DNA of 64,000 nt from Ignavibacteriales bacterium (lineage in GTDB: Bacteria > Bacteroidota > Ignavibacteria > Ignavibacteriales > Melioribacteraceae), in contig JACKAB010000006.1 of assembly GCA_020635285.1 (NCBI GenBank), positions 495,501 to 559,500 of the forward strand. Direction: 5' to 3'. Made by a program: the position numbers and the translations under genes. Below, in pieces: positions 40,152-48,908 of this stretch. The notes beneath the pieces are model-generated. The model was not told where the DNA came from, made no database searches, and saw nothing but the letters and a program-made list of their open reading frames with translations. Numbering within the stretch: the stretch's first letter is position 1; each line of letters begins with the position of its first letter.

Positions 40152-40183
40152 GAAAAAAGACCGCTCGCAAAGTGGTTTTTTTC
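40152..40183 (+). terminator. terminator after surface gene C
   Basis: ACCGCT (40160-40165), loop CGCAA, AGTGGT (40171-40176) and a T-run to 40182. It is a diverged copy of the gpmI-type stem. Confidence 0.8.
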
Positions 40184-40285
40184 TTAAAATGATATGTTAT
40201 GAGGATTCTCAAAAAATTAATTAATAATGTTGTTTATACTTTTTATGTGTTTTATGCCACAAGCAAAATAAATTAATTTGACAAC

Positions 40286-40331
40286 ATCTCCTATTTTGGT
40301 TATTTTAATTTCATAAACCAAGATAGGAGGT
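40286..40331 (+). promoter_or_regulatory. hairpin that would sequester the ribosome site of the C1q-like gene
   Basis: CTCCTATTTTGGTT (40288-40301) pairs with AACCAAGATAGGAG (40316-40329) over 14 bp with one G-U pair and a 14-nt loop, extendable by two pairs. The 3' arm contains the AGGAGG ribosome site (40325-40330) that lies 7 bases before the ATG at 40338. If it forms, translation would be blocked until the stem opens, for example by temperature, a ligand or an upstream ribosome. It could instead be a DNA operator. Confidence 0.5.
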
Positions 40332-40337
40332 ATATTA

Positions 40338-41466
40338 ATGAAAAATATAGATTCTCTATTTCATTAATTTTTTTTCTCTCTTATCTCTCTTTTGCTCAAA
40401 CCGTTGATATTAAAGACGGATCTTCTAATACTCTTTTTACAAATAAATGATGAAGGAGCTGCTGGTTCTCTAACCTTGCCTTCCCTTTTTCATCAATTAC
40501 TTCTCCAGCCGGTAAACTTTATAATTTGGGTAGCGTTTTATATTGGGGAGCAAACTGCTCTTGGCTCTTCTGGTAGTGCCGGTGGTTGGACTAACACCAC
40601 TGGAAAAATTTTTCAATACTACACTTACCGATCAAGTTGGAATTGGGACTAATAATCCATTAAGTGTTTTGAGCTTGAGAACTAAAGATAATTGAATCTG
40701 GCCAGTTGGTAATGGTTGGGGTGATTTTAGCATTAGTGATGGAACTAAGGGACTTGCAATTGGCATGGCTGAATTCGGTGGCGGCGCTGGTGATATTAGA
40801 ATATGGGCAAAAAGGAGGAACCGGACGAATAATGATTGGTGATGTTGTAAAATGGAGATATACTAACAACTGTTGACGGAAAAGTAGGAATTGGAATCTC
40901 GTCTCCCACTGAAAAATTAGAAGTAAATGGTCGGTTAAAATTACTGGAGGCTCACCTGGTGCAGTGTAAAGTTTTAACTTCGGATGCAAATGGTTTAGCT
41001 GCATGGGAAGACAATGCAAATCCTAAAGTTGGTTTTTTTTCTGCTTATTTAAGTACAACAACAATTATTACAAACGCTACTGAGACAAAGCTCACAGGCT
41101 TTTACAGAATTTTTTGATAATAATAATTCATTTAATAATTCTACTGGTGAATTCACTGCCCCTTCTAATGGTATTTTACCAATTCAATTTTACTGTTGGC
41201 TGGTCTTCGAGTTCTTCTGTAACTGATGTTCCGACTATGTTACGCATAAGAAAAAAATAGTAATGTACAAACCGGTTCACAATTTACCAAACATGTTACT
41301 TTGAATTCTTCTTATGGTGAATCCTCAAATCTTACGAAATTTATCAGAAATTTATCTGCTGGTGATATTATAACATTTCATGTTTTTACACTTCAAGTAG
41401 TGCGTTAAATGTGAGTGGTGGGGGATCCACGCAGCCACAACTGTTTCTGTATTTAAGGTTTATTAA
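40338..41466 (+). pseudogene. surface protein D: C1q-like C-terminal domain, frameshifted
   Basis: It has an AGGAGG site 7 bases before the ATG. Corrected, the N-terminus is a signal peptide (RFSISLIFFLSYLSFAQ) and the usual surface start TVDIKDGSSNTLFQINDEGAAGSLTLPSL and KLYNLGSVLYWG. The middle has VGIGTNNPLSVLSLRT and VGIGISSPTEKLEVNG. The end is a C1q/TNF-like domain: KVGFSAYLSTTT, FDNNNSFNNSTGEFTAPSNGIYQFNFTVGW, TKFIRNLSAGDIITFHVF, closing with TTVSVFKVY and TAA at 41464-41466. C1q-like domains form trimers and bind ligands. There are many frame breaks over 1.1 kb. Confidence 0.65.
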
Positions 41467-41496
41467 TTTATTTAGTAATGCTACGCTAAATTTATA

Positions 41497-41567
41497 AAAT
41501 TAGAAATTGGAAAAATAGATTAGCCAAATTGGAAAGTTTAATTGAAGGGAAAAATTTGCAAATATAA
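41497..41567 (+). pseudogene. remnant of an S74-type coiled-coil tail
   Basis: Directly after the C1q-like gene the + strand encodes RLAKLESLIEGKNLQI and a stop, the kind of coiled-coil tail that ends S74 proteins (compare KLESLLAGNK at the end of gene B). No chaperone domain precedes it, so the tail is orphaned. This suggests that a C1q-like module replaced an older C-terminal module in gene D. Confidence 0.55.
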
Positions 41568-41627
41568 GCAGCAAATAATACCATCAGTTTAATACCCTAG
41601 CAGATTGAAATTACGATCAATTGACAA

Positions 41628-41662
41628 ATAAAAAGACCGCACAAAAGGCGGTCTTTAATTTT
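41628..41662. terminator. bidirectional terminator between surface gene D and the OB-fold gene
   Basis: AAAGACCGC (41632-41640) and GCGGTCTTT (41648-41656) form a symmetrical stem with T-rich tracts on both strands, so it can end both convergent genes. Confidence 0.85.
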
Positions 41663-41680
41663 AGTCTATTTTGAAAAAAC

Positions 41681-42398
41681 TTATATCGCTTTATCAACTG
41701 TAATTTTAGCATTTTCAACAATTACATCATAAAAATAACCGGCGCCAAAATCTTTATCCAAAGCAACCGTTCCTTCAATCACAATAGTATCACCAACCTT
41801 TACTGGTTGATCTGATGTTACAGTAATATCAACGCTTTCCCCAAACTTTGTTCCGTCCTGTAAATGAATCAATTTCTATTCATTATTCCGCCGTTGTATT
41901 TTGTTACAACTCCTTTAACTTTTACAATTTTACCGGCTAAATTAACTTTATCTTTATTTACAGCTTCAACTGTTAATCCACCTTCAAGAGGAGTAACTTT
42001 AATATCAGCAGCTTCAACTTTCGGTTTTGTGTGTCCGTCGTGAGCAGCCATTCCTGGCATTGCTGTTTTTTGAGCTTCGGCATTTTTTGTGATATCGCTT
42101 ACAAACAAAATGCTGGCAAATGTTTTATTTAAAGATTTGCTTTCAAAATTTTTCATTTCCATTGCATCTTTAAAGTAATAAGTTTCACCGGTTTCAACAG
42201 GCATTTTCTAATTGCAACCCATAATTCATTGCCGTCTTTTTCACCTTTTAAGAATGTATAACCACCGCCGTTCATATGTTCAACAACTGTAATTTTATTC
42301 ATTCCGGCTGGAACAGTTTCTTCAGTTTCCTTTTTATCATTGCTGCATCCCCAAATTAAAAGTAAAGCTGCAAAAAATATTAAAATATGTTTCTTCAT
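41681..42398 (-). pseudogene. lipoprotein with C-terminal OB-fold domain, two frameshifts
   Basis: The lipoprotein signal ends IWGCSNDKKE. The corrected protein (about 238 residues) has VVEHMNGGGYTFLKGEKDGNELWVAIRK, then MPVETGETYYFKDAMEMKNFESKSLNKTF, and an OB-fold end: VKGVVTKYNGGIMNRNWIHLQDGTKF, GDTIVIEGTVALDKDFGAGYFY. The WIHLQDG pattern is typical of periplasmic OB-fold (tRNA-anticodon-like) proteins. Frame breaks are near 42200 and 41872. GGGAAGGA lies before the ATG. The region just after the lipoprotein signal (GGGYTFL) may bind metal or substrate, but nothing proves it. A 3' copy of this gene is at 38475. Confidence 0.75.
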
Positions 42399-42501
42399 TA
42401 TATTCCTTCCCTTTTTATTTTTTTTATTTACTGCAATTTATAAAATATTTATTAAATGTTTAAGGCAGTAAATTTTTTTCAATAACTTTATTCTTAGTTT
42501 A

Positions 42502-42517
42502 TGTGATTTATTTCACT
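42502..42517. promoter_or_regulatory. Crp/FNR-like palindrome upstream of kinase 2
   Basis: TGTGATTTATTTCACT matches the TGTGA-N6-TCACA form with one mismatch, 87 bases before the kinase ATG. AT-rich sequence makes chance matches common. No Crp/FNR gene is in the window. Confidence 0.3.
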
Positions 42518-42603
42518 TTATTATTAATTTATAGTAATATATTTTGGAACTAAGATTTATAGATATAGAATTATCAAGTTAACCGAAATAATTAATCCCA
42601 AAA

Positions 42604-45516
42604 ATGAACCTAAAACTAGCAATATTATATATTCTTCTATTTGTTGATTTATTCTCACAGATTAATATCCATAAAAACTATACCACAGAAGATGGACTTG
42701 TAAATAGTCAAGTCTCAGCAATAATGCAGGATAGTAAAGGTTATATATGGTTTGGGACTTATGATGGAGTTAGTAAATGGGATGGGAAGAACTTTGAAAG
42801 TATTCAAACCCATAATGGTATGCTTTCTTCGGCAATATTAGATATAAAAGAAACACCAGATGGAAAAATATATTTTGCAAATTACCAAGGCGGAGTAGTT
42901 GTATACGACAATGGAATGTTAGATACTATAAATGAAAATAATGGCCTCCTAAATAATGCTTCAACAAGCATAGCTCTTTTAAGAAATGGAGATATCTTAC
43001 TATGCTCCTTTGGAAATAAAATCACCAAATTAAAGGATGAGAAATTATCTAACTGGAGCGAAGAAGTGGGATTCCCTAGTGACAAAAATTATACTGTACG
43101 GGATGTATATGAAGAGCGTGATGGTACTCTATATTTTGCTACACAGAATGGATTAGTAATATTTAAGAACAATTCCTTTAAAGTACTCACAAAAAAAGAT
43201 GGATTAAATAGTGATTTATTATTTGGAATTACCGGCAACGGTAAAGGCACGATTTATTTAAGCACATACAAAGGAATAAATAAAATAGAAAATGGAGTAG
43301 TTAATAACTTAACAAAAAATACCAGATTTCAAGACTCATTTTGTAATAAAATTATTTTAACTAATGCTGGAATTATGTATGCCGCTACTGCTCATGGTAT
43401 AGTTTCCGAAAAAGGTGGAATTCTAAAAGAGTTTACTGAAGAAAACGGTTTGGCATATAATCATTGCTTTAGCGTTTTTGAAGATCATAATGGATATATC
43501 TACTTTGGAACAAATGGCAGGGGTTTTAATGTTTACAATCCTAAAGAGGAAATAATAAGCTTTAATAAAAATACGGGATTACCAAATGAAAGTATCTGGT
43601 CAATACTTAAGCCTTCTGATGGCACACTTTATTTAGGTTCCGTTAATGGACTTATAATAAAAAAAGATAACCAGATTAAAGTACTTAATAAAGAAAATGG
43701 CTTGAGCGGAAATTTTGTTAGAGTACTAAGGGAAAGTAAAAATGGAAGTATATTAATTGGAACAACAGAAGGATTAAGCATACTAAAAGAGAATAAAATT
43801 AAAAATTATTCTTTGGAGAATAATTCCGATATTACTCAAGTTTACACAATTTTAGAATCTAGAACAGGTGAGATCTATCTTGGAATGCAAACTGGGGTTG
43901 TAATTCTAAGGGATGGGAAAGAGTTAAAAAAAGAATCAGAACAGTTGACAAATTCAATTAGAGAAGGATTGAAAGCAGCCTTAATCTATTCAATCTCAGA
44001 AAGTGATTCAGGTGCTTTAATCTTTAGCTCCCATAGCGGTCTTGCAATTTTTAAAAACGGAAAGTTTAAATTCTTCACCTCTAAAAATGGTTTGGTTGAT
44101 AACTCAGCAAATACAACTCATGTTAGCTCCGACGGATCAATTTTTGTTGGAACCTTAAAAGGGGTGAACATAATACGAAATGGAATTGTTGTTGATACAA
44201 TTGATGTAACCAAAGGATTAAGCAACAATTCTATTGCTGATATTGAAGAAGATAGTAAAGGGCGAATCTATATTGCAACTTATCATGGGCTAAATGTTTT
44301 AACCGGTTACAAAAATTCACTTAAAATCACTCAGATATTCAAAAAAGATGGACTGATTGGTGATGATTTTACACACGAAGGAACTTTTCTAGATGAAGAA
44401 GGTAACTTGTGGTTAGGAACACTTAACGGAATTTCAAGATATAATCCGAATGTTGATTTACCGATAACAACTCCTCCGCGCATAAGTATAACCGGACTAC
44501 AACTATTTAACAAGGAATTTTCTCTCACTAAACTTATTAAGAATCCACAGCTAAGCCATGATCAAAATTTCCTAAATTTTATTTACACTGGGATAAATCT
44601 TTCAGCGCCCGAAAAAATAAAATATGCATACCGGCTTATTGGTGTTGATAAAAATTGGGTTGGAACATCAAATAATTTTGCACCCTATACAAACTTAGAT
44701 GACGGTAAATATATTTTTGAAGTTAAAGCAAGAAATGAATGGGGTTATTGGAGCGAACCTGCTCAACTTGCATTTGTTATAAATCCGGCTTGGTGGGAAA
44801 CTTGGTGGTTTTATGCTTTATGTATTTTAGCAGTTGGATCTTTGATTGCGTTTGTTTCATCTTATAAATACAGACACTTATTAGCAATTGAAAAAATGAG
44901 ATCAAAAATTTCTGCTGATTTACACGATAGCATTGGTTCAGGACTTTCAGAAATTTCAATTTTAACTGAACTTTTAGATTTTAAAATTCCGGAAGAAAAA
45001 GGTGAATTAAAATCTGGATTAAAAAATGTTAGTACAATTTCCCGATCCTTAATTGAGAGTATGAGCGATATTGTTTGGCTTGTAAACCCTAAAAAAGATT
45101 CTTTAAAAGATTTATTTAAACGATTACAGCTTTCTTATCACGAAGTTTTAAAACACTCCGATGTTGATTTATTAGTTGAAAATCTTGATAATTTAGAAAC
45201 CATAAAACTGCCGATGAATTTTAGACAGCATCTATATTTAATTTTTAAAGAAGCAATTAATAATGCACTTAAATATAGTAATGCCGATTTACTAAATCTT
45301 AAAATAGAGACAAATGGGAATTTATTAAATGTCACTTTTTCCGATAATGGTAAGGGATTTGATTTAAATCAACATAAAATGGGTAATGGTTTATTAAATA
45401 TGCAAAACCGCGCAAAAGAAATTGGCGGAAAAATAGAATATTTTTCAGAAGTAAATAAAGGTACAACCATTAAATTTACGGGTAAGTTTAATAAACGAAA
45501 ATATAGTTTTGTATAA
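42604..45516 (+). CDS. propeller-domain sensor histidine kinase (kinase 2), intact
   Basis: 970 residues. A signal peptide (LAILYILLFVDLFSQ) leads into a periplasmic region of propeller repeats up to about residue 620 (NYTTEDGLVNSQVSAIMQDSKGYIWFGTYDGVSKWDG, GLSNNSIADIEEDSKGRIYIATYHGLN). A Y_Y_Y domain follows (FIYTGINLSAPEKIKYAYRLIGVDKNWVG), then the span WWFYALCILAVGSLIAFV near residue 740. The HisKA_3 helix SADLHDSIGSGLSEISIL (histidine near 776) and an ATPase domain (NNALKYSNAD, DNGKGFDLNQHKMGNGLLNM) complete it. The domain set senses a ligand outside the inner membrane and signals to a LuxR-type regulator, here the truncated gene directly downstream. Confidence 0.92.
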   Translation: MNLKLAILYILLFVDLFSQINIHKNYTTEDGLVNSQVSAIMQDSKGYIWFGTYDGVSKWDGKNFESIQTHNGMLSSAILDIKETPDGKIYFANYQGGVVVYDNGMLDTINENNGLLNNASTSIALLRNGDILLCSFGNKITKLKDEKLSNWSEEVGFPSDKNYTVRDVYEERDGTLYFATQNGLVIFKNNSFKVLTKKDGLNSDLLFGITGNGKGTIYLSTYKGINKIENGVVNNLTKNTRFQDSFCNKIILTNAGIMYAATAHGIVSEKGGILKEFTEENGLAYNHCFSVFEDHNGYIYFGTNGRGFNVYNPKEEIISFNKNTGLPNESIWSILKPSDGTLYLGSVNGLIIKKDNQIKVLNKENGLSGNFVRVLRESKNGSILIGTTEGLSILKENKIKNYSLENNSDITQVYTILESRTGEIYLGMQTGVVILRDGKELKKESEQLTNSIREGLKAALIYSISESDSGALIFSSHSGLAIFKNGKFKFFTSKNGLVDNSANTTHVSSDGSIFVGTLKGVNIIRNGIVVDTIDVTKGLSNNSIADIEEDSKGRIYIATYHGLNVLTGYKNSLKITQIFKKDGLIGDDFTHEGTFLDEEGNLWLGTLNGISRYNPNVDLPITTPPRISITGLQLFNKEFSLTKLIKNPQLSHDQNFLNFIYTGINLSAPEKIKYAYRLIGVDKNWVGTSNNFAPYTNLDDGKYIFEVKARNEWGYWSEPAQLAFVINPAWWETWWFYALCILAVGSLIAFVSSYKYRHLLAIEKMRSKISADLHDSIGSGLSEISILTELLDFKIPEEKGELKSGLKNVSTISRSLIESMSDIVWLVNPKKDSLKDLFKRLQLSYHEVLKHSDVDLLVENLDNLETIKLPMNFRQHLYLIFKEAINNALKYSNADLLNLKIETNGNLLNVTFSDNGKGFDLNQHKMGNGLLNMQNRAKEIGGKIEYFSEVNKGTTIKFTGKFNKRKYSFV

Positions 45517-45596
45517 TTTTGAAATTTCAAAAATCAATTTCTAAAAAACAAATAATACTCAAATAACAATATTCAACTTTCAAAGAAATTTAATTT

Positions 45597-46108
45597 AGCA
45601 TAGAACATTTTTTTAAGCTCCGGATGTAATAATTACGGATATTGGTTTACCCGGAATTTCGGGAATTGAAGGAATAAAAGAAGTAAAAAAATTCTGCCAA
45701 ACCAAACAATTGTTGTGCTTACAGTTCATGAAGAAAATGATAAAATTTTTGAAGCTATAATGGCGGGAGCATCCGGCTACCTGCCTAAAAAACTCCACCC
45801 AATGAATTAATTACAGCAATAAAAGAAGCTTACGATGGTGGCTCACCAATGAACTCTGAAATTGCAGGCAAGGTAATAAACCTTCTTAGAAATATTGCAC
45901 CAAAAAGGAAGAAGAAATAATTGACTTATCCGAAAGAGAATATGATATTTTAAATAGCATAGCAAAAGGATTGGGCTACAAGAGAATTGCCTCTAATTTA
46001 TTTATTTCTATAGAAACAGTTAGATATCACATTAAAAATATTTATAAGAAATTACATGTCGGCTCACAATCAGAAGCGGTTGCCACGGCAATAAAAAGAG
46101 GACGATAA
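45597..46108 (+). pseudogene. LuxR/NarL-type response regulator (regulator 2), N-terminus missing
   Basis: The first recognisable residues are SIEHFF, then APDVIITDIGLPGISGIEGIKEVKK (phospho-aspartate present), VVLTVHEENDKIFEAIMAGASGYLPK, and a LuxR HTH (IIDLSEREYDILNSIAKGLGYKRIASNLFISIETVRYHIKNIYKKLHVGSQSEAVATAIKRGR). Only 80 bases separate the kinase stop from this point, but regulator 1 needs about 130-150 bases for the missing part. The first beta strand with its acidic pair and the start codon are absent. Frame breaks lie near 45610, 45690, 45790 and 45910. A deletion, real or from assembly, is implied. Confidence 0.75.
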
Positions 46109-46125
46109 AAAAATCTATAAATCAC

Positions 46126-46210
46126 AAGATTACAAGATTACAAGATTAGAAGATTAGAAGATTACAAGATTACAAGATTAGAAGATTAGAAGATTAGAAG
46201 ATTAGAAGAT
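46126..46210. repeat. 8-bp tandem repeat (AAGATTAS), ten full copies
   Basis: Ten perfect AAGATTA units, each followed by C or G in the order C C G G C C G G G G, plus AAGAT. It lies 18 bases after regulator 2 in a 343-bp spacer that also holds a palindromic repeat, short CACATTT repeats (46327-46352) and the TACC dyad, and no gene. Confidence 0.95.
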
Positions 46211-46242
46211 AAAAGAATTGCTGGATAAATAAAACAAAGTAC

Positions 46243-46280
46243 TGTCATTCCGGAAATTTCGCAGAAATTGTCCGGAATCT
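46243..46280. repeat. dispersed palindrome GTCATTCCGG...CCGGAATC
   Basis: GTCATTCCGGAAATTTCGCAG is followed by AAATTGTCCGGAATCT, so an ATTCCGGA/TCCGGAAT pair brackets AATTTC-GCA-GAAATT. It is the same family as 33981 and 25563. Confidence 0.6.
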
Positions 46281-46376
46281 AAGAACAATCCCACTTAACG
46301 TCTTTACGTTTCTACGTTTTTCGTCTCACATTTCACATTTCACATTTCACTTTTTAGCCCCATTTAAAGAAATTTC

Positions 46377-46390
46377 TACCACTATCGGTA
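46377..46390. promoter_or_regulatory. TACC-N6-GGTA site upstream of surface gene E
   Basis: TACCACTATCGGTA followed by GTAG, 61 bases before the ATG. ATTTCTACCACTATCGGTAGT is identical at 48796-48815 upstream of the FG-GAP gene. Confidence 0.6.
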
Positions 46391-46451
46391 GTAGACAAAC
46401 CCTCTTGTTAAAACTATATTGCAATAAACATTTAAGACATGGAGGATTATT

Positions 46452-48680
46452 ATGCATGCAGCACAAAACAAATTCAAAACAATTATTTTGATTTCATTTT
46501 CTCTTATAATTTTTGGCTTTTCACTTTCTCTTGCTCAAGAAGTTAAAGATAAAAAGGTTAATGAAACCGCCAAAATAGAAAAACCAAACTCAATACAAGC
46601 TGTTGAGGGCAATGTAATTTTTACGGATGGAACAAATCAATTATTGAGAATAACTGATGAAGGAACAACCGGAGCAATTCAATTTCAAAATGGTGTTCCA
46701 TCAGATGTAACAAATAAATTATATAATAATGGTGGAACTTTGCATTTCAATGGTAATTCTCTTGGCTCCGGTGGAGCAGCTTCAATTGGTGATTTGACAG
46801 ATGCAGTGTATGATGGTTCTACAAGCATATATATTGGGGAAAATGCTGGTCAATATACTGTCGGGACTAACAGTTACAACACAGCTGTTGGACGAAGCGC
46901 ACTGAGCTCCAATCCTCCGGGAAATAATAATACCGCTATTGGTTTTTACTCACTTTTAGTAAATACAGGATTATCAAATACTGCCATCGGCACACATTCG
47001 CTCTGGCAAAAAACTACTGGAGATGATAATGTGGCTGTTGGGCGTGGAACATTATACAATACTACACAGGGCAACGCTAATTTAGCAATCGGCAGCGGCG
47101 CCCTAATAAATAATGTATCAGGAGAATTTAATACAAGTATTGGAACATTTTCCGGTAATAGTTCTTTGGGTGATGGAAATGTTTTTCTGGGGTATGAAGC
47201 CGGATATTTTGAAACAAGAGATAATAGACTTTACATTGAAAATTCCAATTCCAATCAACCACTTATTTACGGTAATTTTGCTACAGATTCAGTAAAAGTT
47301 AATGGAAAAGCCCATATTACAACTTCCCTTTCCGTTGGTAGTGGTTCAAAAGTTGTTTTAAATAATTCAATAGCAGTGGGTAATAATACAGAAGCTCATG
47401 GATTAACCAGTATTGCAGTCGGAGAAGAAAGTCTTGCTTGGGGTTTTCACTCCTCAGCTTTTGGATTAGGAATTAGAGCAATGTCATATGTAGGAACGGC
47501 AATAGGAAGATATAATGTGGGTGATCCGCTTGATATTTTCTCTGAGTGGAATGAAAATGATGTTTTATTTGAAATTGGAAATGGAACTGACAACAACAAC
47601 AGATCAAATGCAGTCACTGTTCTAAAAAATGGTAACGTAGGTTTTGGACCTTCTGCTCCAACTTCATCTTTACATGTTGATGCAGTAAACGGAGTTTTAT
47701 TTGATGGATTAACAACTGGTTCAATTCCCGTTGAAGGTCCCGGTTCCAGAATGATGTGGTATCAAGGGAAATCGGCTTTTAGAGCAGGTAACGCTGGCTT
47801 CGATAATCAATGGGATGATGTAAATATTGGAAGCTACTCAACTGCTTTAAATTATAGAACAATCGCTTCGGGAAATTCTTCTTTTGCTTCCGGCTACCAA
47901 ACAGAAGCAAGTGGACTTAGAGCCACTGCAATGGGTTCAGAAACTAAGGCTAGCGGACTTCATTCTTCGGCAATCGGCCTGCGAACAGAAGCCACAGGAG
48001 ATTTTCCACTGCTATTGGTAGGTATGTAAAAGCATCTGAAATGGAACAATTTTATTGGTGATAATTCAGCAACATCAATTCAAAACGCCAATAATGATAA
48101 TCGATTTGCAGCACGATTTTCTAATGGGTATAAGTTTTTCACATCTTCTGATCTTAGTACTTATTCTGAATTATTAGGTGGACAAAATGCTTGGTCTACC
48201 ACTTCTGATTCAACAAAAAAAGAAAATTTCTTAAAAGTTGATGGAGAAGAAGTTCTAAATAAAATCAGCAAATTCAATTTGAGAAGTTGGAATTATATAG
48301 GACAAGATCCGTCTAAGTTTAGACATTATGGACCAATGGCTCAAGAATTTTTTAACGCTTTTGGAAATGATGGAATTGGAATAATTGGAAATGATACAAC
48401 TATTACTACTTCAGATTTTGATGGAATAAATTTTATTGCAATTCAAGCGCTTGAGAAAAGAAGCAAAGAACAAATCTCCAGCATCCAGAATCTAGAATCC
48501 AGAATCAAAGAACTGGAAGATAAGAATCAAGAATTGGTAAAACTGAACTCAGAATACAGAACAGAAAATGCAGAGTTTAGAAATCAAAATTTAGAATTAC
48601 ATAAAGATGTTGAGCAGATAAAGAATGCGTTGAATCAAATAATAGATTCAAAAAATGAAATTAGAATGACGACAAATTAG
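46452..48680 (+). pseudogene. surface protein E: YadA-head-like repeats and S74 chaperone end, two frameshifts
   Basis: A GGAGG site precedes the ATG. A signal peptide (IILISFSLIIFGFSLSLAQ) leads to LLRITDEGTTGAIQFQNG and LYNNGGTLHFNG, the shared start of this family. Next are 17-residue repeats (NTAVGRSALSSNPPGNN), then classic head motifs with S-x-A-x-G units (NSSFASGYQTEASGLRATAMGSETKASGLHSSAIG). The end has SDSTKKENFLKVDGEEVLNKI, LRSWNYIGQDPSKFRHYGPMAQEF and a coiled coil, an S74-like chaperone. Frame breaks are at about 48009 and 48040 and restore each other's frame only in part. Corrected length is about 742 residues. Role at the cell surface is inferred. Confidence 0.78.
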
Positions 48681-48708
48681 AAATTAAATTTTATAAATCC
48701 TTAATATC

Positions 48709-48752
48709 CGCCTTGCATAGCTATTTAGTATTTAGTTGTGCAGGGCGTTTTT
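48709..48752 (+). terminator. terminator after surface gene E
   Basis: CGCCTTGCA (48709-48717) pairs with TGCAGGGCG (48739-48747) with one G-U pair, followed by TTTTTGCTTTT. Confidence 0.8.
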
Positions 48753-48799
48753 GCTTTTATCTTTTTACTATTTCCCCTTTCTTCTACCTTTCTAATTTC

Positions 48800-48813
48800 T
48801 ACCACTATCGGTA
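48800..48813. promoter_or_regulatory. TACC-N6-GGTA site upstream of the FG-GAP gene
   Basis: TACCACTATCGGTA followed by GTTGAAAAA, 95 bases before the ATG at 48909, identical in its 14 bases to the site at 46377. Confidence 0.6.
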
Positions 48814-48908
48814 GTTGAAAAATTACTCATCGATAATTATTTTTTATAATCATAAGACAGTTAGTCGGAATTAAACAAGCATTTTTTAGAAAAAACATGG
48901 AGGTTTTC

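Noticed and set aside
46126..46210. CRISPR or replication-origin iterons
   Set aside because: Units are 8 bp with no spacers, and there is no replication initiator gene nearby. It is a simple tandem repeat.
34195..48680. Prophage, suggested by tail-fibre-like S74 domains
   Set aside because: No capsid, terminase, tail tube, integrase or lysis gene is present. Each S74 protein has a signal peptide, and the neighbours are two-component genes. These are better read as cellular surface proteins.
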